The notes beneath the pieces were generated by a model. It made no database searches. It was not told the origin of the DNA and saw nothing but the letters and a program-made list of their open reading frames with translations. A DNA stretch of 13,639 bases. Origin: Chloroflexota bacterium. GTDB taxonomy: Bacteria > Chloroflexota > Dehalococcoidia > GIF9 > UBA5629. Where the stretch lies: contig JAPLHM010000213.1 of NCBI GenBank assembly GCA_026389635.1, forward strand, positions 1-13,639. The letters run 5' to 3'. A program made the translations under genes and the position numbers. Of this stretch, positions 5,373-12,201 are shown one piece after another (position 1 is the stretch's first letter; the number at the start of each line of letters is the position of its first letter).

Positions 5373-6908
5373 GTGAAAAATAACTGGCAGGGTAAACCGG
5401 GCGACAAATTTGTCCGCCCTGAACGACATAAAGTCAGGCCGCTCAGGCGGGTCCTGCGCACTACACATCTGTTCAGCATTGCCTACGGTGACGTCGGCTC
5501 TTCTATCTATTACGCTCTCGGCGTGGTAGCCCTGGCAGCCAGCGGCGCCACGCCCCTGGCGCTGGGCCTGGCCGGCATAGTTTTTGTCTTCACCGCCCTG
5601 TCCTACGCGGAGGGCACAGCCATGTACCCCGAATCGGGCGGGTCTGCCAGCTTCGCCCGGCACGGTTTCAACGACTTCGCAGGGTTCATTGCCGGCTGGG
5701 GCCTGATGTTCGGGTATATTGTCACCATCTCCATTTCCGCGTTCGCCATTCCTTCCTACCTGGGCCTTTTCTGGGCGCCGCTCAAGGCATCCCCGGTTGT
5801 AATGACCACTTGCGCCATGTTAATCGTGGCGTTGCTCATGACGATCAATGTTATCGGCGTCAGGGAATCATCCATAATGAATATCAGCCTTGCCTTACTG
5901 GACCTGGCTACACAGGCGCTTTTGATCACACTGGCCCTGATGTTTTTCTTTAACCCGCAGATTATTCTGGAGCGAATTTTTAATTACTGGCCCTCACCCC
6001 AGGACTTTCTATTCGGTATAGCCATAGCTGCCATTGCCTTTACCGGCCTGGAGACAATATCGCAGATGGCCGAGGAGACGAAGCGTCCCGAAGTGCGTGC
6101 GCCGAGGGCGCTCGTGCTCATGACCGTCGTGGTACTGGTGGTTTACGCCGGTATATCGGTGTCAGCGTTTAGCACGATGACACCGACCGAACTGGCGACC
6201 AACTGGGCCACGGACCCCATCGCCGGCATAGCCAGCAAGCTCTCCCAGGGTATGAATCCCGCCGAATTTGCTGCCCTGTTTTTCCGCACGGAGGCGCACC
6301 AGGCCGTATTCACCTGGGTGCTGAGCGGCCTCCAGGCAATCCTGCCGGTATTAGTGGCGGTACTGGCAGCAACCATCCTTCTCATAGCTACCAACGCCGG
6401 GTTGCTGGGTATATCCAGGCTGGCATTCTCGCTCAGCCGCTTCAAACTTGTGCCGGCTACACTGGGTAAAGTGCACCCCAAATTTAAAACTCCTTATTTT
6501 TCTATCATTCTTTTCTCAGGTATAGCTATTCTGCTGCAATCACCGGGTTTTTTTATCCCGAACATGTATTCCAATTTGGGAGGCCTTTACGCCTTCGGTT
6601 CAATGATGTCCTTTGCCATAGCCCACGCCTCGATTCTGGCTTTACGGATCAAGGAGCCCGATACCGAGCGGCCCTTCCGCCTGGGATTGAATATACCGTT
6701 CATGGGCCGCGATTTGCCGCTGACAGCAATACTCGGCCTTATCGGGACCACTGTCATCTGGATTGTGGTGGTTGTGATGCAGCCGTATAGCCGCTGGGTG
6801 GGATCCGCCTGGATGGCCGCCGGGCTGGCAATTTACTGGTATACTACCCGGCACAGAAAGTCGGAGCCGGACGAGGTCAACGGAGACGTCCGGACTGTAG
6901 CAAACTGA
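5373..6908 (+). CDS. APC-superfamily permease (amino acid or cation transporter)
   Basis: A 511-residue polytopic membrane protein with about 12 hydrophobic segments and a short hydrophilic N-terminus. FSIAYGDVGSSIYYALG (about 34-50) is the unwound first-helix substrate motif. YPESGGSASFARHGF (85-99) and GLETISQMAEETKRPE (225-240) are standard APC motifs. The GDVGSS core resembles the GDIGTS core of KUP/KimA potassium importers as much as amino acid permeases, so the substrate is open. The GTG at 5373 is the only suitable start before the first helix; the ribosome site is poor, and a mini-frame ATG-ACT-GAA-AAG-TGA overlaps it. Downstream lie UspA and two TrkA proteins on the same strand. A similar permease plus two TrkA arrangement is recalled from Mycobacterium tuberculosis (ceoB/ceoC region). 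Confidence 0.85.
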   Translation: MKNNWQGKPGDKFVRPERHKVRPLRRVLRTTHLFSIAYGDVGSSIYYALGVVALAASGATPLALGLAGIVFVFTALSYAEGTAMYPESGGSASFARHGFNDFAGFIAGWGLMFGYIVTISISAFAIPSYLGLFWAPLKASPVVMTTCAMLIVALLMTINVIGVRESSIMNISLALLDLATQALLITLALMFFFNPQIILERIFNYWPSPQDFLFGIAIAAIAFTGLETISQMAEETKRPEVRAPRALVLMTVVVLVVYAGISVSAFSTMTPTELATNWATDPIAGIASKLSQGMNPAEFAALFFRTEAHQAVFTWVLSGLQAILPVLVAVLAATILLIATNAGLLGISRLAFSLSRFKLVPATLGKVHPKFKTPYFSIILFSGIAILLQSPGFFIPNMYSNLGGLYAFGSMMSFAIAHASILALRIKEPDTERPFRLGLNIPFMGRDLPLTAILGLIGTTVIWIVVVVMQPYSRWVGSAWMAAGLAIYWYTTRHRKSEPDEVNGDVRTVAN

Positions 6909-6915
6909 TGCTGAT

Positions 6916-6945
6916 TTGGATTAAGGGGAACAGCAACATTATAAT
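6916..6945 (+). promoter_or_regulatory. Candidate internal promoter for uspA-trkA genes
   Basis: TTGGAT (6916-6921; 3 of 6), 18-base spacer, perfect TATAAT (6940-6945). The start is near 6952, leaving about 34 bases to the UspA ATG. The -10 box lies in the loop of a 7-base inverted repeat, which suggests regulation. Confidence 0.5.
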
Positions 6946-6956
6946 GATAGCTGTTC
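6928..6956. repeat. Inverted repeat GAACAGC-N15-GCTGTTC around the -10 box
   Basis: Perfect 7-base arms at 6928-6934 and 6950-6956, centred on the perfect TATAAT at 6940-6945. Bound by a dimeric regulator it would block the promoter. As RNA from the upstream permease message it could form a hairpin 20 bases after that gene's stop, but no T tract follows. Confidence 0.5.
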
Positions 6957-6985
6957 AATAATTATTAAGAGCTGAAAATAATTCA

Positions 6986-7411
6986 ATGGAATTTTCCAGG
7001 ATTTTAATAGCTGCGCGTGGCAACGGAGTGGACCAGGTTGCGGTTGAGACCGCCTGTAAAATTGGCAAGAAATCAAAGGCCAAGATATTTATTGTTTACG
7101 TTCTTGAGGTTAACCGGAGTTTGCCAGTCGATGCTATAATTAAGCCCGATATGGAGGCGGCTGAGAAGGTACTTCTCGAGGCCGAAGAATATGCGCAGGC
7201 CAACGACTTTGAGGTTGAAACGGAGATCATCCAGGCGCGCGATGTTGGGCCGGCGATTATCGAGGTAGCCCGGCAAAACAATATTGACTTGATAGTAATG
7301 GGTTTGACTTATAAAAAAAGATTTGGCTCTTTCACAATGGGGAATGCCGTGCCGCATGTCCTCGAAGAGGCGCCCTGCCGAGTAATCATATGCCGGGAAC
7401 CGAAGCTTTAA
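6986..7411 (+). CDS. Universal stress protein (UspA) family
   Basis: A 141-residue single Usp domain (alpha/beta Rossmann-like). First strand FSRILIAARG (3-12), second strand KIFIVYVLEV (33-42), fourth strand DLIVMGL (101-107), last strand CRVIIC (131-136). The ATP-binding signature G-x2-G-x9-G-(S/T/N) is partly degraded: G106-L-T-Y109, then nine residues, then G119-N120. Y109 replaces the second glycine, so ATP binding is uncertain. The gene overlaps the following TrkA-N gene by 22 bases and lies downstream of the permease. In KUP/KimA-type and other transporters, Usp domains act as nucleotide sensors, so this protein may regulate the permease. Ribosome binding site is weak. Confidence 0.85.
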   Translation: MEFSRILIAARGNGVDQVAVETACKIGKKSKAKIFIVYVLEVNRSLPVDAIIKPDMEAAEKVLLEAEEYAQANDFEVETEIIQARDVGPAIIEVARQNNIDLIVMGLTYKKRFGSFTMGNAVPHVLEEAPCRVIICREPKL

Positions 7412-7824
7412 AACAGAACAGGAAGACGATTGTCATCATGGGATGCGGCCGCGTAGGCGGCAAGCTGGCGTCTATGTTTGACGCAGCCGGCCACAAGGTC
7501 ACGGTGCTCGACTTAGACGCATACAGCTTCAGAAGGCTCCCTCCTACATTCAGCGGTACAGCCCTCATCGGCAACGGCACCGATGAAGAGATGCTGCGCA
7601 AGGCAGGCATCGAGGGCGCCAACGCCTTCATTGCCCTCACCCAGGGCGATAACCGCAACGTTATGGCGGCGCAGATAGCCAAGAACATCTTCAAAGTGCC
7701 AAGGGTCATCTGCCGTATTTATGACCCGCTGCGCAAAGACATCTATGAACAGCTCGGGCTGGAATCGATCAGCCCGACAGAGGTATTTGCGGACCTCCTT
7801 TTCAACAGGCTGGAGAAAATCTGA
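7390..7824 (+). CDS. TrkA-N (RCK_N) domain protein lacking TrkA-C
   Basis: A 144-residue protein consisting of one NAD-binding regulator-of-conductance domain. TIVIMGCGRVGGKLA (13-27) has the G-x-G-x-x-G loop (G18, G20, G23). An acidic residue closes the second strand (VTVLDLD, D41), favouring NAD(H). GNGTDEEMLRKAGI (61-74) and AFIALTQGDNRNVMAAQIAK (79-98) are typical RCK landmarks. A full TrkA subunit has about 220 residues; here the ligand-binding C-terminal domain is absent and the protein ends naturally at LEKI. The ATG at 7390 lies inside the uspA end; a later ATG (7438) would cut the first strand. It probably forms a mixed assembly with the full-length TrkA that starts 5 bases after its stop. 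Confidence 0.85.
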   Translation: MPGTEALKQNRKTIVIMGCGRVGGKLASMFDAAGHKVTVLDLDAYSFRRLPPTFSGTALIGNGTDEEMLRKAGIEGANAFIALTQGDNRNVMAAQIAKNIFKVPRVICRIYDPLRKDIYEQLGLESISPTEVFADLLFNRLEKI

Positions 7825-7829
7825 ACGCC

Positions 7830-8498
7830 ATGAAATCGCTTTATATAGTAATTGTGGGCGGAGGCAATATCGGTTATTACCTCAGCAAGGCCCTGCTAAA
7901 CGAGGGGCACGAGGTACTCATCATTGAGCGCGATGTGAGAAGATGCGAGCGGTTGGAAGATGAACTGGGCAGCTGCTGCATGCGCGGCGACGGATGTGAA
8001 ACCGTTGTATTGACCGAGGCCGGCCTTACCCGGGCAGATGTCCTCATAGCCACCACCAGCCAGGATGAAGATAACCTGGTATCATGCCAGGTAGCAAAAC
8101 ACCGCTTCAAGGTACCCCGCACCATAGCCCTGGTCAACAATCCCAACAACGATGTCATATTCAAGAAGCTCGGTGTAGATGCCACCATCTCGGTAACCAA
8201 CACGATCCTTGAACATGTGGAACAAGAGATACCGGCACACCCACTGATTCACCTCCTGACTATGACAGGGCAGATGGAAGAGGTTGTGGAATTGCTGATC
8301 GCCAAAGATTCGCCGGCCGTGGGGAAATCCATAGGTCAGTTAAAGCTGCCGCAGGATACCACCATCGCACTGATCATGCATGAGGGCGAGCGCCCCAAGA
8401 TTCCCGCCCACGACGCTGTTTTTAAAGAAAACGATCGTGTCATCGCGCTGACTACCCTGGAAAGTGAGAAAATCCTGGGAAGAATTCTGCTCAGCTAA
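7830..8498 (+). CDS. trkA: TrkA family potassium-uptake regulatory protein (RCK_N + RCK_C)
   Basis: A 222-residue cytosolic regulator of cation transport. The N-terminal Rossmann domain has IVIVGGGNIGYYLSK (6-20; G10, G12, G15) and a glutamate at the end of strand two (VLIIERD, E33), as expected for NAD(H). GDGCETVVLTEAGL and VLIATTSQDEDNLVSCQVAK are RCK landmarks. The C-terminal RCK_C domain spans about 140-222 (EEVVELLIAKDSPAVGKSIG, then NDRVIALT). Such proteins gate TrkH/KtrB channels, but no channel gene is in the window. The nearest membrane partner is the APC permease upstream. The stop lies 7 bases from that of the convergent HIT gene. Confidence 0.85.
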   Translation: MKSLYIVIVGGGNIGYYLSKALLNEGHEVLIIERDVRRCERLEDELGSCCMRGDGCETVVLTEAGLTRADVLIATTSQDEDNLVSCQVAKHRFKVPRTIALVNNPNNDVIFKKLGVDATISVTNTILEHVEQEIPAHPLIHLLTMTGQMEEVVELLIAKDSPAVGKSIGQLKLPQDTTIALIMHEGERPKIPAHDAVFKENDRVIALTTLESEKILGRILLS

Positions 8499-8505
8499 GG
8501 CTGGT

Positions 8506-8997
8506 TCAGGCGGACATGCGGGCTAAACCTTCGCTGAGTTTGCTGTACGTCGTTGCCAGCCCCTCGGAAAGAACTCTTGTATCTGCAACTACGCTCATAT
8601 AATTGTGATCCCCGTTCCACCTGGGCACAATGTGCATGTGGATGTGGCCTTCCAGTCCCGCTCCTGCCACTTTGCCGAGGTTCATCCCAATATTGAAACC
8701 ATCCGGCTTTATGGTCTGTGTAAGCAGCCTCACACACAATTGAATTAACTCAAAAAGCTCTTTGGCTTCCTTTGCGTCCGCTTCGGTTATATTTCCGATA
8801 TGGCGATAGGGAGCGGCCATTAAATGGCCGGGGGTGTATGGATAGGCGTTGAGTATAATAAAATTATGCCGGCCGCGGTAGAGGATGTAATCTTCCTTAT
8901 CGTTTTTATCGGCCGGTTTATCACACAATATGCATACGCCGCTTTTATTTTCCTGGAGTATGTACTGCATGCGCCACGGCGCCCAAATTTTTTTCAT
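8506..8997 (-). CDS. HIT-family nucleotide hydrolase/phosphorylase
   Basis: A 163-residue histidine-triad protein. The catalytic motif is GLEGHIHMHIVPRW (114-127), with H118, H120 and H122; the middle histidine attacks the alpha-phosphate. FIILNAYPYTPGHLMAAPYRH (46-66) is the typical core. CILC (22-25) is a CxxC pair seen in zinc-binding, longer HIT proteins of the Ap4A phosphorylase/hydrolase branch. WAPWRMQYI at the N-terminus is also typical of that bacterial group. Expected substrates are dinucleoside polyphosphates or nucleotidyl conjugates. I start at the ATG at 8997, with GAGG upstream inside a 25-base leader; the upstream in-frame ATGs (9060, 9030) would cross the predicted -10 box. 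Confidence 0.9.
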   Translation of the reverse strand: MKKIWAPWRMQYILQENKSGVCILCDKPADKNDKEDYILYRGRHNFIILNAYPYTPGHLMAAPYRHIGNITEADAKEAKELFELIQLCVRLLTQTIKPDGFNIGMNLGKVAGAGLEGHIHMHIVPRWNGDHNYMSVVADTRVLSEGLATTYSKLSEGLARMSA

Positions 8998-9028
8998 CCG
9001 GCAAACACCTCGGTAGTGAGTTTTGAAC

Positions 9029-9037
9029 ATTGTAGCA
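9029..9037 (-). promoter_or_regulatory. Extended -10 promoter of the HIT gene
   Basis: Minus strand TGCTACAAT (9037-9029), an extended -10 with 5 of 6 in the hexamer. No good -35 is found at 17 bases, which extended -10 promoters tolerate. The start is near 9022, leaving a 25-base leader with GAGG before the ATG at 8997. Confidence 0.55.
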
Positions 9038-9043
9038 CGATTA

Positions 9044-9072
9044 TTGACTTTACGGCTCAAGATTGATATCGT
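9044..9072 (+). promoter_or_regulatory. Candidate promoter of the zincin-MBL operon
   Basis: TTGACT (9044-9049; 5 of 6), 17-base spacer, TATCGT (9067-9072; 4 of 6). The start is near 9079, only 8 bases before the ATG at 9087, which has no Shine-Dalgarno sequence. Back to back with the HIT promoter. Confidence 0.5.
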
Positions 9073-9086
9073 TGTTTCATCTGGTT

Positions 9087-9941
9087 ATGGCATCAATCGA
9101 TCTAAGCTATTTCGCACGGGGAGACGTCTCCGGCAGTTTTAAGAAAGAAGTCTCCGAAGTCCTCAACGACTGTTACGGTCGCTTTGCTGATAAAGTACCC
9201 TACAAGATCGAGGTATATGCATTCGATACGGAGGATAACCTCAATAGTTTCCTGCGCGAAGAAAAATTCAAGCTGGGCCTCTCTTTCAATACAATAGATG
9301 ACGCGTCTGCCTGCACCCACGAAGTACTGCGAGGTTATCCCCGGCTGTTGCTGTGCGGGGAACGGCTGATGAAGTACAGCAAGCAGGCCAGGGCAGGGGC
9401 GCTAAGGCATGAAGCGGCACACACCGTACTGCACGGCGCGTTGGAATACAATATATTCCAGATACCGGAAGATTGCCGACATACCGCCACGGTCAAAGGC
9501 ATCGATAATGAGAAATTGGACGATATTTTTTTCCAGCTCTCACTGGGCGTGAAGGATTTCGAGGCCACCAGGTTACTCATCCAGCACGACTACATCCATT
9601 GCCAGTTTGCCTACGCCATGGAATGGATCCAGCCGAACGAGGATGATAAAACAGCCTGGACTATCTCGCGCAGTAACAGGCAAACAAGGTTCGTTTATGA
9701 GAGTGCACTGATGAGGCCAATACTTTTTACCGATCCCCTGCTTTCGCTGCCAAAATCAAAAAAAGCGCCGGCAGAGCTGCAACTGCAGCTTAGCGTCAGG
9801 ATGGAGCAGATGATTGCCCTGCTGGGTGAAGCCGAGGAAAACAAGGTGCTTAAAGTGGCCGGTGCGATAATTGAAACTCTGGGCGAGGACACGCATAAAA
9901 ATATTGATGCCGCCTTTCATCAGCTTATCGGCCTGATCTAA
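9087..9941 (+). CDS. Cytosolic HEAAH zincin-like protein of unknown function
   Basis: A 284-residue soluble protein with no signal peptide or membrane segment. The one clear motif is LRHEAAHTVLHG: HExxH zinc site at H108-E109-A-A-H112, within a predicted helix. A candidate third ligand is E159 in KDFEATRLL, 47 residues later, as in gluzincins, but this is inference. The segment VYAFDTEDNLNSFLREEKFK before the motif and the acidic C-terminal helices (MEQMIALLGEAEENKVLKVA) match nothing I can name. ATG 9087 is preferred over TTG 9063, because 9063 lies over the predicted promoter. It heads an operon with the MBL hydrolase and an unknown gene. Proteolytic activity is likely but unproven. Confidence 0.7.
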   Translation: MASIDLSYFARGDVSGSFKKEVSEVLNDCYGRFADKVPYKIEVYAFDTEDNLNSFLREEKFKLGLSFNTIDDASACTHEVLRGYPRLLLCGERLMKYSKQARAGALRHEAAHTVLHGALEYNIFQIPEDCRHTATVKGIDNEKLDDIFFQLSLGVKDFEATRLLIQHDYIHCQFAYAMEWIQPNEDDKTAWTISRSNRQTRFVYESALMRPILFTDPLLSLPKSKKAPAELQLQLSVRMEQMIALLGEAEENKVLKVAGAIIETLGEDTHKNIDAAFHQLIGLI

Positions 9942-9971
9942 AGGTATTTATCTTTTCAAGAGCAAGTGAAC

Positions 9972-10694
9972 ATGCAATATCATAAATCAGTCAGGCTGTT
10001 GAACAATTTGTATTGTTACGTATGGTCCGGTATGGGTAATAACTGCAATACGTGCGTTTTAACACGCGTTCTCAAGGGGGACAAGCCACACGTTATCATC
10101 GACCCCGGGCATATAACCAATGAGGCCGACGAGGACTGCCTGGGCAGCCTGACCGAATCGATGAAAGCCGACCAGATTCAAATGAAGGATATCGGCCTGA
10201 TCATCAATACTCACAGCCACCCGGACCACTGTCAGTCCAACGAGGAGATAGTGAATATAAGCGGCGCGGCGGTGACCATGTCTGAAGAGGAAGATGCCTT
10301 CAGGACAACCGTCGGGGAGCAAATGTACACCATGTTCGGCATGAGAGCCCCAAAATTCACGCCGCTTTTTTTCCTCAAGGAGGGAGACACCAAGCTGGGC
10401 AAAGATGATTTCAACTTGCAGGTTGTCCTCTGTCCCGGCCATTCCCCCGGGTCAGTGTGCCTGTATCTGCCGGATAGCAAAGTCCTTATCGCCGGCGACG
10501 TTGTTTTTTATATGAGCGTGGGCAGGACCGATTTCCCCGGTGGAAGTACGTCATTGCTGAAAAAGAGCATAGAACGGCTATCGAAATTGGACGTTGAATT
10601 CCTCGTTCCCGGGCACAATACTGAACCGAACGGGGTAATCCGGGGCAAGGACATGATAAAACGCAATTTCCAAGCGGTCAGGATGTTTTTCTAA
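9972..10694 (+). CDS. MBL-fold (glyoxalase II-like) metallohydrolase
   Basis: A 240-residue cytosolic metallo-beta-lactamase-fold hydrolase with all metal-binding motifs: THSHPDH (80-86), PGHSPGS (155-161, H157), AGDVVF (174-179, D176) and PGHN (213-216, H215). GRTDFPGGS (184-192) is typical of glyoxalase II-like members, which hydrolyse thioesters such as S-lactoylglutathione analogues. Substrate is uncertain, since the branch is broad. The ATG at 9972 has AAGAG nine bases upstream; a GTG two codons earlier is possible but too close to it. The gene lies 30 bases after the zincin-like gene and 14 bases before the next, so it is the middle gene of an operon. Confidence 0.9.
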   Translation: MQYHKSVRLLNNLYCYVWSGMGNNCNTCVLTRVLKGDKPHVIIDPGHITNEADEDCLGSLTESMKADQIQMKDIGLIINTHSHPDHCQSNEEIVNISGAAVTMSEEEDAFRTTVGEQMYTMFGMRAPKFTPLFFLKEGDTKLGKDDFNLQVVLCPGHSPGSVCLYLPDSKVLIAGDVVFYMSVGRTDFPGGSTSLLKKSIERLSKLDVEFLVPGHNTEPNGVIRGKDMIKRNFQAVRMFF

Positions 10695-10708
10695 TACGGC
10701 GGATCGTG

Positions 10709-11383
10709 ATGGAAGCTGACGATAAAATACGATTAGCTATTGAGAACACGATGGTCCTGCGCCCGCCCAGGCAGCAGCTGGCCACCTTCGGGATCACCAA
10801 CATTTACTATTACATGATTACCGAGCTAATGCATGAAGTGAACGTTGTCAGGGAAGGAAGGGTAATCGCGGCACGGCCCAAGATCGTTACGCCCGCATAC
10901 CTTATCAATGTGGAAGGCTTCAGCGGACAGGCCAGGCGCTACATCCAGATGGCGGCTGAGCAAAACCCTCACGAGCCGGGTATCCTGTATTCCTATAAAA
11001 ACGAAACAGGGGAAATGAATATTGTCACCGAGTCGCTGGGCAGTATCCTTGATAAGATCAACAGGCGCATCGACAGCCGCAGCGACCCGCTCAGCGCGAT
11101 CATTAAAGGCGTAGAAAATATGTGGGACGTTTCCCTCATGAAATTTACTTTCGAACTCACCAGGAACTCGGCTTATCACAATTTCTCCGAGTTTTACGGC
11201 CGCGGCAGGTTTATTGCAGATAACCAGGGGGTGCCGCGGGATGCGCGCGACAACATTGAAGAGCTCTTCGAGATGTCCGGCAAAGATCCCTCCTATGCGC
11301 CTGAGCTTGTGAGCGAGCTCCACCGCTGGAACCTCTGGAGCGTATACCAGGACCGTTTCCTCAAGCTTTTTAGAAAACCCTGA
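10709..11383 (+). CDS. Conserved-looking hypothetical protein, third gene of zincin-MBL operon
   Basis: A 224-residue soluble protein I do not recognise. The N-terminal third has LRPPRQQLATFGITNIYYYM (17-36), an aromatic-rich segment, then strands VREGRVIAARPKIVTPAYLI. The middle is helical and charged (SILDKINRRIDSRSDPLSAI). The C-terminal half contains WDVSLMKFTFELTRNSAYHN and ends with a tryptophan-rich helix (ELHRWNLWSVYQDRF). There are no cysteine pairs, no nucleotide-binding loop and no signal peptide. ATG 10709 follows GGCGG by six bases; the GTG immediately before it is an alternative. Position 14 bases after the MBL gene indicates cotranscription, so it may act in the same pathway. 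No function is proposed. Confidence 0.75.
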   Translation: MEADDKIRLAIENTMVLRPPRQQLATFGITNIYYYMITELMHEVNVVREGRVIAARPKIVTPAYLINVEGFSGQARRYIQMAAEQNPHEPGILYSYKNETGEMNIVTESLGSILDKINRRIDSRSDPLSAIIKGVENMWDVSLMKFTFELTRNSAYHNFSEFYGRGRFIADNQGVPRDARDNIEELFEMSGKDPSYAPELVSELHRWNLWSVYQDRFLKLFRKP

Positions 11384-11396
11384 TAACAGCCTGTTA
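11384..11396. repeat. 13-base palindrome TAACAG-C-CTGTTA after the operon stop
   Basis: Perfect 6-base arms around one base, directly abutting the TGA at 11381-11383. Too tight to be an efficient RNA hairpin unless the loop opens to 5 bases, and no T tract follows. It may be a DNA-binding site, 40 bases upstream of the next promoter, or chance. Confidence 0.3.
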
Positions 11397-11434
11397 CCCT
11401 GGATCATGCCACGCATTCGGACACATCATGCCTG

Positions 11435-11463
11435 TTGACAATATCTCTAAAGCGTTATATATT
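11435..11463 (+). promoter_or_regulatory. Strong promoter of the winged-helix/RHH pair
   Basis: Perfect TTGACA (11435-11440), 17-base spacer, TATATT (11458-11463). The best promoter in the window. The start is near 11470, giving a leader of about 42 bases. CCGGC (11467-11471) and GCCGG (11499-11503) at its two ends could pair and fold it. Confidence 0.8.
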
Positions 11464-11511
11464 ACTCCGGCTTACATAAAACATGAGTCAAAGTGTGTGC
11501 CGGGTCGGTAA

Positions 11512-11787
11512 ATGAATCAGCGGCGGTCGAATATCGAGATAATCAGCGAGATGCTGAGGATTGGTGCTGAAGGGGCAGGTAAGACCGAGATCATGTACAG
11601 CGCCAATATGAGTTACAGGCAGTTGCAGAAATATCTTAAATTCATGCTGTCGCAGGGGCTTATAGATCAGATCGAGGTTGAAAACCCTTCGATCACGTTC
11701 ATTGTCACGGAAAAAGGACATGGTTTACGGCAAAGCATTGAGACAGTTTTAGAAGTTTTAAAGTTCAACGTACCGGAAGATAAATAA
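11512..11787 (+). CDS. Archaeal-type winged-helix DNA-binding protein
   Basis: A 91-residue single-domain protein. Helix 1 is NIEIISEMLRIG (7-18). GKTEIMYSANMSYRQLQKYL (23-42) is the helix-turn-helix, followed by KFMLSQGLI and a beta wing ITFIVTEKG (61-69). The final helix (LRQSIETVLEVLK) could mediate dimerisation. The T-E-I-M-Y-x-A-x-M-S-Y-x-Q-L-x-x-Y-L pattern is that of the small winged-helix family (HTH_45/Sso10a-like) abundant in archaea and found in Dehalococcoidia. Likely a transcription regulator or small chromatin protein. It is transcribed from the strong promoter at 11435. No clear Shine-Dalgarno sequence precedes the ATG. The RHH-like gene follows after 17 bases. Confidence 0.85.
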   Translation: MNQRRSNIEIISEMLRIGAEGAGKTEIMYSANMSYRQLQKYLKFMLSQGLIDQIEVENPSITFIVTEKGHGLRQSIETVLEVLKFNVPEDK

Positions 11788-11804
11788 AACTGGAGGAGAC
11801 GTGT

Positions 11805-12131
11805 ATGATGGAAAAAAGGATGCTGATTCTTGATGCGGGCACGGTCAGGAAGATCGATGAAAACCGCGGTGACATGAGCGTCTCCGAGTTTATCAACCTT
11901 CTTATTGACAGCCACCTGGACGAACCTGCTGCCGCCCAGCAAAGCGACCTTGTCACCAAGGAGGAGTTCCACCACTTCGAGGAGGGAATCAGGGACCTCC
12001 TGCGCAGCTTCCTCGAGTTCTTCCTCAGCTATGGCCTCGAACTGGGCAAGCACCCTACCGATGGGGAACTGGATAAGCTGAGCTTAAAGCTGCAGGGTTT
12101 GACCAGGACCGTAAAAACCAAAAAGCTGTAA
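11805..12131 (+). CDS. Small ribbon-helix-helix-like protein with acidic helical tail
   Basis: A 108-residue protein. The N-terminal 40 residues look like a ribbon-helix-helix unit: strand RMLILDAG (5-12), a short helix TVRKIDENRG, then SVSEFINLLIDSHL (25-38), whose S-x-S-E-F-I-N-x-L-I matches the second RHH helix. The rest (EEFHHFEEGIRDLLRSFLEF and FFLSYGLELG) is an amphipathic acidic helix that may bind a partner. DNA binding is inferred from the fold resemblance only. GGAGG at 11792-11796 lies 8 bases before the ATG, the best ribosome site of this pair. It could autoregulate with the winged-helix protein, as in two-gene regulator units. Confidence 0.65.
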   Translation: MMEKRMLILDAGTVRKIDENRGDMSVSEFINLLIDSHLDEPAAAQQSDLVTKEEFHHFEEGIRDLLRSFLEFFLSYGLELGKHPTDGELDKLSLKLQGLTRTVKTKKL

Positions 12132-12201
12132 CTGTTAACACCGCACCAACCCTCCGTTCATCCCTCCATTTTATCAACTCTTCATTCGTATCTGATAGAA
12201 C

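Noticed and set aside
8998..9060. Upstream start for the HIT protein
   Set aside because: The 21 extra residues span the extended -10 promoter and have no ribosome site; the protein begins naturally at MKKIWAPW.
10826..11416. 196-residue minus-strand open frame
   Set aside because: Antisense to the third gene of the zincin-MBL operon, which has proper spacing and a ribosome site; the minus-strand product has no recognisable motif and no promoter.
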